Shown one piece after another: positions 1-8,800 of a stretch of DNA of 28,648 nucleotides (position 1 is the first letter of the stretch; each line of letters starts with the position of its first letter). This DNA comes from CAYYNP01 sp964472545 (GTDB taxonomy: Bacteria > Planctomycetota > Planctomycetia > Pirellulales > Thermoguttaceae), in the NCBI GenBank assembly GCA_964472545.1, contig CAYYNP010000106.1, positions 1-28,648 of the forward strand. The letters are read 5' to 3'. A program made the translations under genes and the position numbers. The notes beneath the pieces were generated by a model. That model did not search any database. It saw only the letters and a list, made by a program, of their open reading frames with translations, and was not told where the DNA came from.

Positions 1-55
1 AGGCCGGCGTTGGAGAGCAGGCCGGCGTTGGGGAATTGGCTAACGTCGGGGAGAA
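1..55. repeat. 18-bp tandem repeat, three units, cut by window edge
   Basis: Read on the minus strand, three consecutive 18-base units can be aligned. Each ends in a form of CCAACGCCGGCC or CCGACGTTAGCC, and the array runs off the left edge. The unit is a multiple of three, so if translated it gives a hexapeptide repeat (plus strand AGVGEx, minus strand approximately SNAGLL). I cannot tell whether it belongs to a coding sequence outside the window or is a non-coding minisatellite. Confidence 0.6.
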
Positions 56-85
56 GGCCAAAGTCTGGCGACTTCGGCTACGGCC
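56..85. repeat. 30-bp dispersed element, copy 1
   Basis: This 30-base stretch recurs in inverted orientation at 9878-9907 with 28 of 30 positions identical (core CTGGCGA-TTCGGCTACG). The copy here overlaps the last codon and stop of the methyltransferase gene, whose TAG lies inside the element. The element starts and ends with GGCC. Two copies at two gene 3' ends suggest a dispersed REP-like sequence, but the family is defined here from only two members. Confidence 0.6.
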
Positions 86-851
86 TCACCGCGCGGGTGG
101 CCATGAACGTCGGCAGATACCCCGACAGTGGATCAACGTCATCGTAGCGATCTTCGTAGAAGCCCGTTAGTGTGAATCCGGCGTCGAGTTGGCCGCCGAT
201 CTGGTCTTGAAGCGTGTGGCCGAACTCCAGCGGCTCGTGCTTCTGAAGAAGGGTCCGCTGCCGGGTGGCGTCGTCGAGCGACGTCAGGTCGGAATAGGGG
301 ATCGCGTGGCGGACCTCGAGGCAGCCGGCTTCCATCCGTTGGTTGTCGAAGATGTAACGCACCGGATTGACGAAGCCGGCCAGCAACGCGCCGCCGCTAC
401 GAAGCACGCGAAAACACTCCCGCCAAACCGGGCGCACCTCGGCCACGAAGCAGTTGGCGATCGGATGCACGATCAGATCGAACGACCCGTCGGCGAACCT
501 CGACAGATCGGCCATGTCGCCTTCGATCGTCTCGAGCGAAAGCCCGTCGCGCCGCGCAACGGCCCGATCCTGCTGAAGCTGCCGCGGCGACGCGTCCAGC
601 ACCGTCACCCGGGCGCCCGCCGCGGCCAGCAGCGGGCCCTGCTGTCCGCCGCCGGAAGCCAGGCAGAGCGTGGCCGCATCGTGAAGCTCCGGAAACCAAT
701 CGCGCGGAACCGGCTTCGCCGGCGTGAGCACGATCTGCCAATCCCCGGCCCGTGCCCGTCGAACGTCGTCGCTGGAAACCGGCACGGTCCAGCGATCGCC
801 TTTATCAGCCAACTCGTCCCACGCCCGGCGATTGTACGAACGAACGTCCAT
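78..851 (-). CDS. Class I SAM-dependent methyltransferase
   Basis: A protein of about 257 residues with a Rossmann-type methyltransferase core. An unusual motif I, LCLASGGGQQG (about residues 62-72), replaces the common GxGxG. It is followed by the acidic end of strand 2 (VTVLDAS), the GDMADLS segment and the motif IV/post region SFDLIVHPIANCF. This layout matches a small-molecule or unassigned class I methyltransferase (Methyltransf_11/25 type); the substrate cannot be read from sequence. I chose the ATG at 851 because the GTG at 860 is only about three bases from the AGAGG Shine-Dalgarno; the GTG would add three residues. The gene starts 29 bases after the trpC stop on the same strand, so co-transcription is likely. 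The stop codon lies within a dispersed repeat, so the extreme C-terminus may have been remodelled. Confidence 0.85.
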   Translation of the reverse strand: MDVRSYNRRAWDELADKGDRWTVPVSSDDVRRARAGDWQIVLTPAKPVPRDWFPELHDAATLCLASGGGQQGPLLAAAGARVTVLDASPRQLQQDRAVARRDGLSLETIEGDMADLSRFADGSFDLIVHPIANCFVAEVRPVWRECFRVLRSGGALLAGFVNPVRYIFDNQRMEAGCLEVRHAIPYSDLTSLDDATRQRTLLQKHEPLEFGHTLQDQIGGQLDAGFTLTGFYEDRYDDVDPLSGYLPTFMATRAVRP

Positions 852-880
852 CGCCGTCACAATCCTCTAGCCTTCATCCT

Positions 881-1678
881 TCATCCCTCCTCGTTTATCC
901 TTCCCAACAACGCGTCCACCGCCGCTCCGATGTCCCGGCTGGCCATCAGCGACTCGCCGACCAGCATCGCGTCGACGCCGGCCGACTCGAGCCGCCGGAC
1001 GTCCTCGCGGGTGCGGATGCCGCTTTCGCCGACCAGCAGGCGGTCGCGAGGAATCTGCTCGCGAAGCCGCAGCGTGTGTTGCAGGTCGGTCTGGAAGGTG
1101 CGCAGGTCGCGGTTGTTCACGCCGATCAGTCGCGCGCCGGCCTCGACCACCCGTGGCAGGTTGTCCGGCTCGAACAGTTCGACCAGCGGCGTCATTCCCA
1201 GTTCGACCACGGCGTCGTGCAACCGCGGCAACTGCTCGCCGTCGAGACACTCGGCGATCAGCAGCACCGCGTCGGCCCCGGCCGCCCGAGCTTCGACGAC
1301 CTGGTACGGATCGATCACGAAGTCCTTCCGCAACACCGGCAGATCGACCGCCGCACGGATCGCCCGAAGGTAATCCAGGCTACCCTGGAAGTACGGCTCG
1401 TCGGTCAGCACGCTGATGCACGCGGCCCCGTGCTGCCGGTACGTTTGGGCGATTTCGACCGGTTGGAAGTCTGCCCGAATGATGCCCTTGCTGGGGCTGG
1501 CCTTCTTCACTTCGGCGATCAGCCGGATCGGCCCGGGCACACTAAGTGCCGCGAAGAAATTGCGCACCGGCGAGGCGTCGGCGATTTGCTCGCGCAGCAC
1601 GTCCTCAGAAACGGCCGTCTTCGCCCGGCGGATCTCGTCGAGTTTGGTGGCAACGATCTTGTCGAGGATGGTGGGCAT
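881..1678 (-). CDS. trpC: Indole-3-glycerol-phosphate synthase
   Basis: TrpC converts 1-(2-carboxyphenylamino)-1-deoxyribulose 5-phosphate to indole-3-glycerol phosphate in tryptophan synthesis. The 265-residue length is normal for a single-domain (beta/alpha)8 enzyme. The expected catalytic and phosphate-binding motifs are present in order: AEVKKASPSKG (Glu56, Lys58), LRKDFVIDPYQV (Lys118), LVELFE (Glu167), GVNNRDL (Asn188/189), VGESGI (Ser219) and the final phosphate-binding segment MLVGESLM. It starts at the ATG at 1678; no strong Shine-Dalgarno is visible. No other trp gene is in the window, so the pathway is dispersed here. It follows purH on the same strand, separated by about 160 bases that contain a large palindrome. 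Confidence 0.96.
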   Translation of the reverse strand: MPTILDKIVATKLDEIRRAKTAVSEDVLREQIADASPVRNFFAALSVPGPIRLIAEVKKASPSKGIIRADFQPVEIAQTYRQHGAACISVLTDEPYFQGSLDYLRAIRAAVDLPVLRKDFVIDPYQVVEARAAGADAVLLIAECLDGEQLPRLHDAVVELGMTPLVELFEPDNLPRVVEAGARLIGVNNRDLRTFQTDLQHTLRLREQIPRDRLLVGESGIRTREDVRRLESAGVDAMLVGESLMASRDIGAAVDALLGRINEEG

Positions 1679-1731
1679 GTGGTGCGGTCGGTGGCCGGAG
1701 TCCTCGGGAAATCAACACGTACGAACTTCCC

Positions 1732-1808
1732 CTAGCCGAGGGCGGAAGCCCACGGGCGTTTGACGTTCTTACGGTGCAGGCACTCCGTGGGCTTCCGCCC
1801 TCGGCTAG
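1732..1808. repeat. Long palindrome (REP-like hairpin), copy 1
   Basis: A perfect 24-base inverted repeat (arms 1732-1755 and 1785-1808; arm begins CTAGCCGAGGGCGGAAGCCC) is separated by a 29-base loop. The arm matches the arm of the palindrome at 14876-14969 at 22 of 24 positions, so this is a dispersed family. It lies between purH and trpC on the minus strand and could form a very stable RNA hairpin. There is no T-run after it, so a role in termination, 3' end protection or processing is inference. Confidence 0.85.
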
Positions 1809-1837
1809 AGGGTTTCGCACCAGTGGTACACCTGCGG

Positions 1838-3406
1838 CTAGTGCTTGAAATGCCGACGCCCGGTGAAGATCATCGCCAACCCGTGCTTGTTGCAGGCAGC
1901 GATGACTTCGTCGTCCTTGCGGGAGCCGCCGGGTTCGATCAGCGTGGTAACGCCGGCCGCGGCGGCGGTGTCGATCGAGTCGGGGAAGGGGAAGAAGGCG
2001 TCGGAACCCAGCGCCGATCCGGCGGCCCGGCCGCCGGCCTTCTTGATGGCGATCTCGACCGAATCGACGCGGCTCATCTGCCCGGCCCCGGCGCCCAAGA
2101 GCATCCGGTCCTTGCAGAGCACGATGGCGTTGGACTTCACGTGCCGGGCCATGGCCCAGGCGAAGCGCAGGTCGTCCATTTGGGCGTCGGTCGGCTTGGC
2201 GTCGGTGACGACCTTCCATTCGTCCTCGGGGTCGTCGAGTACGTCGGCGTCTTGCAGCAACAGGCCGCCGTCGAGACATCGCGAGGCCCACGTGCTGGGG
2301 GCCGAATCAAGATTGCCCACCTTCAACAGCCGCACGTTGGCCTTCCACTTCGGCCGGGTGGTGAGGATCTCGACGGCCGCTTCGTCGAAGTCGGGTGCGA
2401 CGATCGCTTCGATGAACATGCCCGGCTCGCAGAGCACCTCGGCCGTGGCGGCGTCGACCGTGCGGTTCAGCCCGATCACCGAGCCGAACGCACTGAGCGG
2501 ATCGCCGGCCATGCCCTGCTGCAACGCCTCGGCCAGCGTGCCGCCCATGGCGGCGCCGCAGGGGTTGTTATGCTTGATCACCGAAGCCGCCGGGTCGGCA
2601 AAGCCGCGAACGATGGCCAACGCGCTGTCGAGGTCCAGCAGGTTGTTGTACGAGAGCCCCTTGCCGTGCAACTGCCGGGCCGAAACCACGTTGGCCACGT
2701 CGGTGCCGGGCTTGGCGTACAGCGCCGCCTGCTGATGCGGATTTTCGCCGTATCGCAACACGGCCTTGCGCGTGAGGCTGACGTTCAACGTGCCCGGGAA
2801 GGGACCTTCGGCCGTGGCTCCGGCGAAGAACTCGGCGATGGCCCGATCGTAGGAGGCGGTGTGGGCGAAGGCCTCGCCGGCCAGCTTGCGGCGCAACTCG
2901 AAGGTGGTGCAGCCGTTGGCCGAGACCTGTTCGAGGATCTCGGAATACTGCTCGGCATTGGTGGCGATCGTCGTAAAGGCGTGGTTCTTGGCCGCCGCAC
3001 GCACCATGGTCGGGCCGCCGATGTCGATCTTCTCGATGGCTTCGTCCATCGTAACGCCCTCTCGGGCGACGGTGGCCTCGAAGGGATAGAGGTTCACCAC
3101 CACCAACTCGAAGGTGACGATGCCGTGCTCGGCCAGCGAGGCGAGGTCGTTGGGGTTGTCGTGGCGGCAGAGGATCCCCCCGTGTACGGCCGGGTGCAGC
3201 GTCTTCAGCCGCCCGTCCATCATCTCCGGAAAACCGGTGTACTCGGCCACGCCGCGAACCGGGACACCCTCGGCTTCGAGCTGTTTTCGCGTTCCGCCGG
3301 TACTGTAGATTTCCACGCCCGCCTCGGCCAGACCGCGGCCAAAACCGGCGAGCCCCAGCTTGTCGCTGACGCTAATCAGGGCACGCTTGATGGGGGGAGA
3401 CTCCAT
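1838..3406 (-). CDS. purH: Bifunctional AICAR transformylase / IMP cyclohydrolase
   Basis: PurH carries out the last two steps of IMP synthesis. The N-terminal MGS-like IMP cyclohydrolase domain shows KRALISVSDKLGL, STGGTRKQL, MDGRLKTLHPAVHGGIL and IDIGGPTMVRAAAKN. The C-terminal transformylase domain shows LRYGENPHQQ (about residue 218), VIKHNNPCGAA (about 277), HVKSNAIVL, the GAGAGQMSRVDS loop, SDAFFPFPDSID and the terminal RHFKH that is typical of the family. I set the start at the ATG at 3406, preceded by a GGAAAGG Shine-Dalgarno. The reading frame stays open about 66 codons further upstream, but that part has no PurH similarity. The resulting 522 residues are the normal family length. 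It is probably the first gene of a purH-trpC-methyltransferase group. Confidence 0.97.
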   Translation of the reverse strand: MESPPIKRALISVSDKLGLAGFGRGLAEAGVEIYSTGGTRKQLEAEGVPVRGVAEYTGFPEMMDGRLKTLHPAVHGGILCRHDNPNDLASLAEHGIVTFELVVVNLYPFEATVAREGVTMDEAIEKIDIGGPTMVRAAAKNHAFTTIATNAEQYSEILEQVSANGCTTFELRRKLAGEAFAHTASYDRAIAEFFAGATAEGPFPGTLNVSLTRKAVLRYGENPHQQAALYAKPGTDVANVVSARQLHGKGLSYNNLLDLDSALAIVRGFADPAASVIKHNNPCGAAMGGTLAEALQQGMAGDPLSAFGSVIGLNRTVDAATAEVLCEPGMFIEAIVAPDFDEAAVEILTTRPKWKANVRLLKVGNLDSAPSTWASRCLDGGLLLQDADVLDDPEDEWKVVTDAKPTDAQMDDLRFAWAMARHVKSNAIVLCKDRMLLGAGAGQMSRVDSVEIAIKKAGGRAAGSALGSDAFFPFPDSIDTAAAAGVTTLIEPGGSRKDDEVIAACNKHGLAMIFTGRRHFKH

Positions 3407-3920
3407 CGGGACACCTTTCCTTCGGGGCAAATTCGCATTCACCCGAAACACAACTTCCACCAAAATGTCTTTGGCCGTTGCCCAAACGGAACATGAAGAC
3501 ACAACGCGAGGGTCGTGTAACGGAGATTCGCAGGCACGCACAACGGCGCGGCAGCAATTACACAAGACACCCCAAAGTTTACGCGTTGCGGCTTCCGTAG
3601 TCAAGGGGCCGGCAAGACAAGGCAGGAAAGCTGCGGTAGCCAGCCAATCGAGGCAACGGCTATTGAATCGACGTGTTTCACTGCTTCATCGCGAGCAGCA
3701 ATGGGAGTGGTGGCCGACCTCTAGCGCAGAGGGCCCCCGGAATTCGACCAACTGGGGGCTCGCAGCAAAGCAATCCCGTGAAGGCTTGTTTTCCGAGCAA
3801 ACTTTCTTGGCTGCGAGCGAATGTCCTCCCTAGCCCCCAATCCCTCGCCCCTGCCGGTTGTGGCCGAAGGCTGCTCGAAGTTCGACCCCAGCCACCCATC
3901 GTTCTCTCGGTTGCCGCGTA
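3407..3920. other. Intergenic region upstream of purH, no gene recognised
   Basis: This 514-base stretch separates the start of purH from the end of the PQQ-propeller gene on the same strand. Frames open across it on both strands, but none has a convincing start, ribosome-binding site or recognisable protein. The purH Shine-Dalgarno lies at its left edge. I looked for tRNA-like cloverleaves, a T-run terminator and a purine riboswitch-like core and did not find them. A purH promoter or a small RNA could be present but cannot be supported. Confidence 0.5.
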
Positions 3921-5540
3921 TCAGAACGGGTTGGGCAGCGCGCCGGGCAGTTTCGGCAGACCGCCGCCCGGTGGCGCAGGCGGCACCGGGACACCAGGAC
4001 CGATAGGAGGTAGTACGGCCGGTCCTCCAGCAGGGACACCGCCGGGTCCACCTAGCGGCCCACCACCCGGCCCGGGCATCAGCGGGTCGCCGGCCGGCGG
4101 CGTCGGCACGCCCGGCGGCGTCGGCACGCCCGGAGGCGTTGGCACGCCCGGCACCGGTTGCGCACCGGGGGCCGCGTTGAACTGGATCGTTCCCCCACCA
4201 CCTTCGGTGGCCTTCAGCCGCGCCAGGTCGTGTCGGATCGGCTTCTTCTGCCCAATCTCGTGCAAGCACTGGATCAGACCGGTCTCGCTGGCCAGGTAGA
4301 GCCGGTCGGTCTGAGAGTTGACGATCTTGATCGGCAGGCCGCTGACTTGAAGCGTGTCGAGCCGGGCACCGGTTCGAGCGTTGAGCACGAGGATCCGTCC
4401 GAGTTTGTCGACGGCGTAGACCCGCTCCTTGCTCGCGGAGAGAAACTGGGAGATCCGCGGGGCCCACCAAAGCTCGGAGCCTCGCTTGGCGTCGAGGCAG
4501 TACATGCCGCCAGGCTGCGTGGCCACAAAGACGCGCTGTTCGACGACCACGGCCTGCTGGAGGATCGGCTCGCCGGTGGAGAACCGCCAGTTCGATTCGC
4601 CGCTATCCTCGTCGATGGCGTGCACGAATCCGTCGCGCGAGGCAGCGAAGATGGTCCCGGAACTCGACGCGTTGCCGGGTTCGGGCGGCAGATACGTCGG
4701 CCGGGCGACGATCTCGGCCTCGGTTTGCAGCCGGTACTTGATCGCGAAGCGGTCTTCCTGCAGCAGATCGATCCGCCCGATGTTCATATATCCCCGATCC
4801 GTGGTCCAAGCGACGTACTCTTCCCCTTTGCTTTCGCGGGTAACCAGGGGTTGAACCAGCGCTTTGCCGACCGACGCGCAGTAGAGCGGCGGGATATACT
4901 CCTGTTGCAGACGGATGTTCTCGCGGCGGGTGTCTTCCGCCCGGGCCTGCTGCTCTGGGGTGGGATTCTCGTCTTCAATCTTGCCCAACTCCTTCAGCGG
5001 ATCGGTCAACGGCTCCAGGCGATAGGCCATCATCATGCCGTCGACCATCGGCACGTAGGCACGGCTCTTGCTCACGGCGGCTCCGGCGCCCGGTGCGCCG
5101 TCGACCTGAACCTGATACAACAGTTCGCCGTTGTAGCGGTTGAGCACGTAGAGCCGCGAGCCGTTCAACAGGGCCAACATATCGCGGCCGAGACCGGGCG
5201 TCATGGTGGGATGATCGGGATGGCCGACCTGCTTGGCCCAAACGGTGGCGCCCGTTTCCGCGTTGATCGCGTGCACGATGGCCCGATCGGTCTGCACGTA
5301 CAGTATGGGCCGATCGTTCTTCAGGCTCGCTCCCTCATACGGCACACCGTAGTGCAAGACGACGTCGGTGACCCGGGCACGGCCGCGATCCAATTGGATC
5401 TGGGCGAACCAGGGTCTCGTCAGACCGTGGCGATTGGCCGTAGTTTCCGGGATAATCGCGCTGCGTAAGGCGGCCGGCGATCGCCCCGTCGGCAAGAACG
5501 AGGCGGCCACCGCCGCAAAAAGGACCAGAGATCGCATCAT
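3921..5540 (-). CDS. Secreted PQQ-type beta-propeller protein with Pro/Gly-rich tail
   Basis: A 539-residue protein. It opens with a Sec signal peptide (MMRSLVLFAAVAASFLPTG), followed by PQQ-like beta-propeller blades such as ILYVQTDRAIVHAINAETG, YVLNRYNGELLYQ, VHAIDEDSGESNWRF, MYCLDAKRGSELWW and ILVLNARTGARL. These match the quinoprotein/PQQ repeat consensus (A.D..TG...W). There is no sign that a quinone is bound, and such proteins in this lineage are usually extracytoplasmic scaffolds or of unknown function. The last 80 or so residues are a low-complexity Pro/Gly/Val tail with three tandem PGVPTP hexapeptides, likely extended and exposed. The ATG at 5540 is chosen because AGAAGGA lies six bases upstream; a TTG at 5558 is a weaker alternative. 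It is transcribed away from the large gene at 5879. Confidence 0.85.
   Translation of the reverse strand: MMRSLVLFAAVAASFLPTGRSPAALRSAIIPETTANRHGLTRPWFAQIQLDRGRARVTDVVLHYGVPYEGASLKNDRPILYVQTDRAIVHAINAETGATVWAKQVGHPDHPTMTPGLGRDMLALLNGSRLYVLNRYNGELLYQVQVDGAPGAGAAVSKSRAYVPMVDGMMMAYRLEPLTDPLKELGKIEDENPTPEQQARAEDTRRENIRLQQEYIPPLYCASVGKALVQPLVTRESKGEEYVAWTTDRGYMNIGRIDLLQEDRFAIKYRLQTEAEIVARPTYLPPEPGNASSSGTIFAASRDGFVHAIDEDSGESNWRFSTGEPILQQAVVVEQRVFVATQPGGMYCLDAKRGSELWWAPRISQFLSASKERVYAVDKLGRILVLNARTGARLDTLQVSGLPIKIVNSQTDRLYLASETGLIQCLHEIGQKKPIRHDLARLKATEGGGGTIQFNAAPGAQPVPGVPTPPGVPTPPGVPTPPAGDPLMPGPGGGPLGGPGGVPAGGPAVLPPIGPGVPVPPAPPGGGLPKLPGALPNPF
4099..4152. repeat. 18-bp coding minisatellite, three units
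   Basis: Three 18-base units (GGCGTCGGCACGCCCGGC and near copies, two or three substitutions in total) lie inside the 3' part of the PQQ-propeller gene and encode the PGVPTP hexapeptide repeat. In-frame unit length means expansion or contraction would change tail length without breaking the frame. Confidence 0.85.
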
Positions 5541-5878
5541 CACATATCCTTCTGACAAACCGGTTCCCAGCGCGCAGCCCTACCAATCCGGCCACGCAGA
5601 CAAGAGAAGCCTCAACACTTCCATGATAACCACAAAAAGGGCCGAAGACACGCGGAAAACGCACCACAGGGCGGAAATGGGATGAGAACAACCCTTTAGA
5701 CTTCAATGCCACCCACCAAGAGGAAGGGTTTGCTCAGGCTCCGCTCAACGCCCCGCTAGACCCGCGGCACGCTAACACCTACGATAGACACTCCAGACTG
5801 GAGGCTGCCAAGGCCGGCGCGGAACTGCCCGCCTTTAGTGCTGGGCTGTATAGCTACAAGCGGGGAGAGGTGATGTGA
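5541..5878. other. Divergent intergenic region
   Basis: About 340 bases lie between the start of the PQQ-propeller gene (minus) and the start of the 1327-residue protein (plus). It must hold promoters for both. I see the two Shine-Dalgarno sequences at its edges, but no box close enough to consensus to call a promoter. A weak 7-base inverted repeat (5690-5696 with 5724-5730) is present and may be chance. Confidence 0.45.
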
Positions 5879-8800
5879 ATGGCACGTGGCGACGATCAGC
5901 AGACGGACGATCAGCAGACGATTGCCCAGGAGATCCTGGGGTATCTCAACTTCTCCTCCGGCACGCCGGATGCCAGCTTCCTGCGAAACCTCAACGACTT
6001 GTTCGGCCAGATCGACGATGGTGAGCCGCAGAACACGCCCGCGTGGCAGTCGCTGGGTCAGGTGCTCCAAAACACGCTCGGGCGACTCCGCGGTCAGTCC
6101 GACGCCTTCCGCGAGGTCGCCCAGGCAGAGGCCGTGCTGCGGTTGGTCTTCGACGTTGCGTTGGACGCCTACCGCCATCACCACCGCGATCTGCTGCAAC
6201 ACCAAACCGACGAGTCGCTGTTTAGACCGCTGTTTATTGGCCGGCTCTTCGAGGCCGTGTTGCAGCAGGGTGGGCCGTGGGATGAATCGGACCGGATCGT
6301 CGCCGGAGCGCTGCGGCAGTTGAACGACTTTCTGGGCCATCGGCCGGTGGCCGTGCTGGAGACCGAGCAGAAGATCCGGCCTTATGCCCACGAATACGTG
6401 CGGCCGATTCCGCTGTACGTCCGCGATGCGGGGGTCGCCGTGGGCCGCTATCGAGAGTTGATCGAACGAGCGCTGGAGATCCTCGACGCCACCGATTCGT
6501 CGCTGCTATTTCAGGCCTGGTTCGATCCGGAGATGCTCGACGAACTGGCGATGGACCCCCGGGCGTTCGATTTCGACCACCCGGTGAGCAAACGGCCGAA
6601 CTACCTCTACGGCCAGTGGGACCCGGACAAACTCGACGGTTCGGGCTTCTGCCGCCGCTTCGTGGTGCAGGAGGTGGCGCTGGAGGCGATGATGTCGCGG
6701 GTCGAGGACCGCAAGGACCTGCCGCGCGAAGAAGCGCTCTTCGAGGCCGCGGCCGTCTTGGCCGGCACGATGTTGATGGGCTCCGGCGTCAGCGGCAACC
6801 GACCCGACGCCCACGATTCCGATACCACGCTGGCCACGCTGGTGCAACACATTGCGATCTATCGCGACGCCTTCTACGGACAGCTCTTGTCGCGCCTCTC
6901 AGGGCGACATTCCGAGCGGCTTCGGGCCGAGACGCTCACGCTGCGTCAGCCGTTCGGCGGCGCACGGCAGGACTTCAACCAGCACCTGGCCCGACGCCGG
7001 GCCGAACAGTTGGAACACGTGCAACTGGCGCAGGTCTACGCCCGCATGGGATACACCGAAGCGGCGGCCGCCGAGGTGCGTGTGGTGTCGGTGGCCTCGG
7101 CGCGGATGACCTGCGACATCCGCTGCCGGCTGACGGCCACGCGGGCGGCCGTCGGCCGGGGTGAACTCGCGGCAGCCGCGGCGTTGATCCCCGAGATCGA
7201 AGACATGTTGCATCGCGCCATCGAGTGCGGGGCACTGGTCGACCCTTGGAACATCCTCGGCTTCGGGGCCCAGTACAGCCTGTTTCCCGCCATCGAGAAC
7301 AGCGTACCCGACCATCGCGTCGAGGAGTTGATCGATCTGCTGGGCGAGATCTTCGGCATCTACGTACAGTTGCAGAAGGCGGCGGCCGCGGCGGGAGACG
7401 CGGGCTTGCGAGAATCGCTCTCCGGCGGCCTCGACCGGCTTGCGGTGTGGTGGGACAAGTTCGCCAGCACCGAGATCGGGTCGGTCGACGGGATTTCCGG
7501 ACGCGAGACCTGCCGTTCGGCCGATCACGTGGCCGACGTCTTGCGGGCGTGGCACGAGGCCGGCACGGCCGCCGGCGACGTCGCCTTCTGGCGGGGGCAC
7601 GTCGAGCGGTTTCGCTCGGCCAAGGCCTACGCCCTGGTGGTCGAGGCCCTGCTGCAACAGCGCGACCTGGTAGCCGCCATGGCGCTGTTGATCCAGTGGC
7701 TCAGCCAGTCGGAAGAGATCCCGTTGATCGAGGAGGGCTATTCGTTTCACGAGTTGGCGTGGCGGTGGATGGAAGACCTCTGGCGACGGCCGGCGGCCGA
7801 CCCTGCAACGTCGAAGGACGAGGCGCCGGCGGCGTCTGCCGATTCGCGTTGGGCCCTATCGCGCAAGTTTCTCGACTACCTCGAGGCCAACGCCGGCGAG
7901 TACTGGGAGGTGCCGCTGTTCGAATTGGCAACCGACGCCGCCGACAACGGAGAGGAACCGGACGAAGAGACTGGGGACGACGACGGCCTGTTCGGCGCCG
8001 CCTACGAAGGCGTGACCTACCGCGACAGCACCGACGACGGATTCGACGGCGAGATGATCGAGGGCGTCACCGACGCGTCGGACCTGGCGCTGACGCACGA
8101 AGGCGAGCGGGTCGTTACGCGGCTGGCCATGCACTCATCGCTGGCCCGGCTGTGGAAGCTGGCTGCCGTGGCCTCGGCCGCCGACTCGGAATCACCGCAG
8201 CCCGACCCCGGCGCCGCGGCCAAAGAACGCGAGGCCGCGCTGGCCGGCTGGCTGGCGCAGGCCACGGCCAACGCCAAGCGGCTTGCCGCGCTGACCGAGG
8301 CCGTTCACCGCTACCGCATCCCGCCGCCGATCGGCAGCCACGAGTCGCTGGTCGAGTTCGACCGGCATCGGGGCGTGAAAGAGATGCTCTTGGAGCAAAT
8401 CATCGCCACCAGCGTCGAAGTGGCCGACGCCGCAGAGTTGATTCGCGGGGCGATGCTCGATCCGCACGCGGCAAGCGGCGGCTCGCCGGACAACACGTGG
8501 CGGGAACCGGCCGCCGGCGTGCTCCGCGGCGTGCTCCGCGGCGACGTCTCGGCCGTCCGCGACTCCTTAGAAGACCTCATCGACGAACTCCGCGAACAGC
8601 CGCTGCTCTACGTCGCCTTGGGCCGGGGCGGCAACCCACGGCGGATCGTCCAGTCGCGGAGCGTCCAGCGGTTGCTGCGCCGGTTGCTGGGTTGCCTGCC
8701 GCGATTGGGGCTGGTTAACGAGACGCTTCGGCTGATCGAGACGATCCAGGAAATGGAACTCGACCATCCGGTCGGCGCCGGCGGAATCACCGAGTTCGAC

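Noticed and set aside
1760..3496. Long plus-strand open frame (578 codons) opposite purH
   Set aside because: It is antisense to purH, whose motifs are unmistakable; the long open frame follows from GC-rich codon use and has no family resemblance.
3407..3920. Structured RNA or riboswitch upstream of purH
   Set aside because: I looked for tRNA, purine-riboswitch, 6S and SRP-like cores and found no convincing match; only the unusual length of the gap is notable.
5690..5730. Short inverted repeat AACCCTT/AAGGGTT in the divergent intergenic region
   Set aside because: Seven base pairs with a 27-base loop is within chance expectation and has no supporting context.
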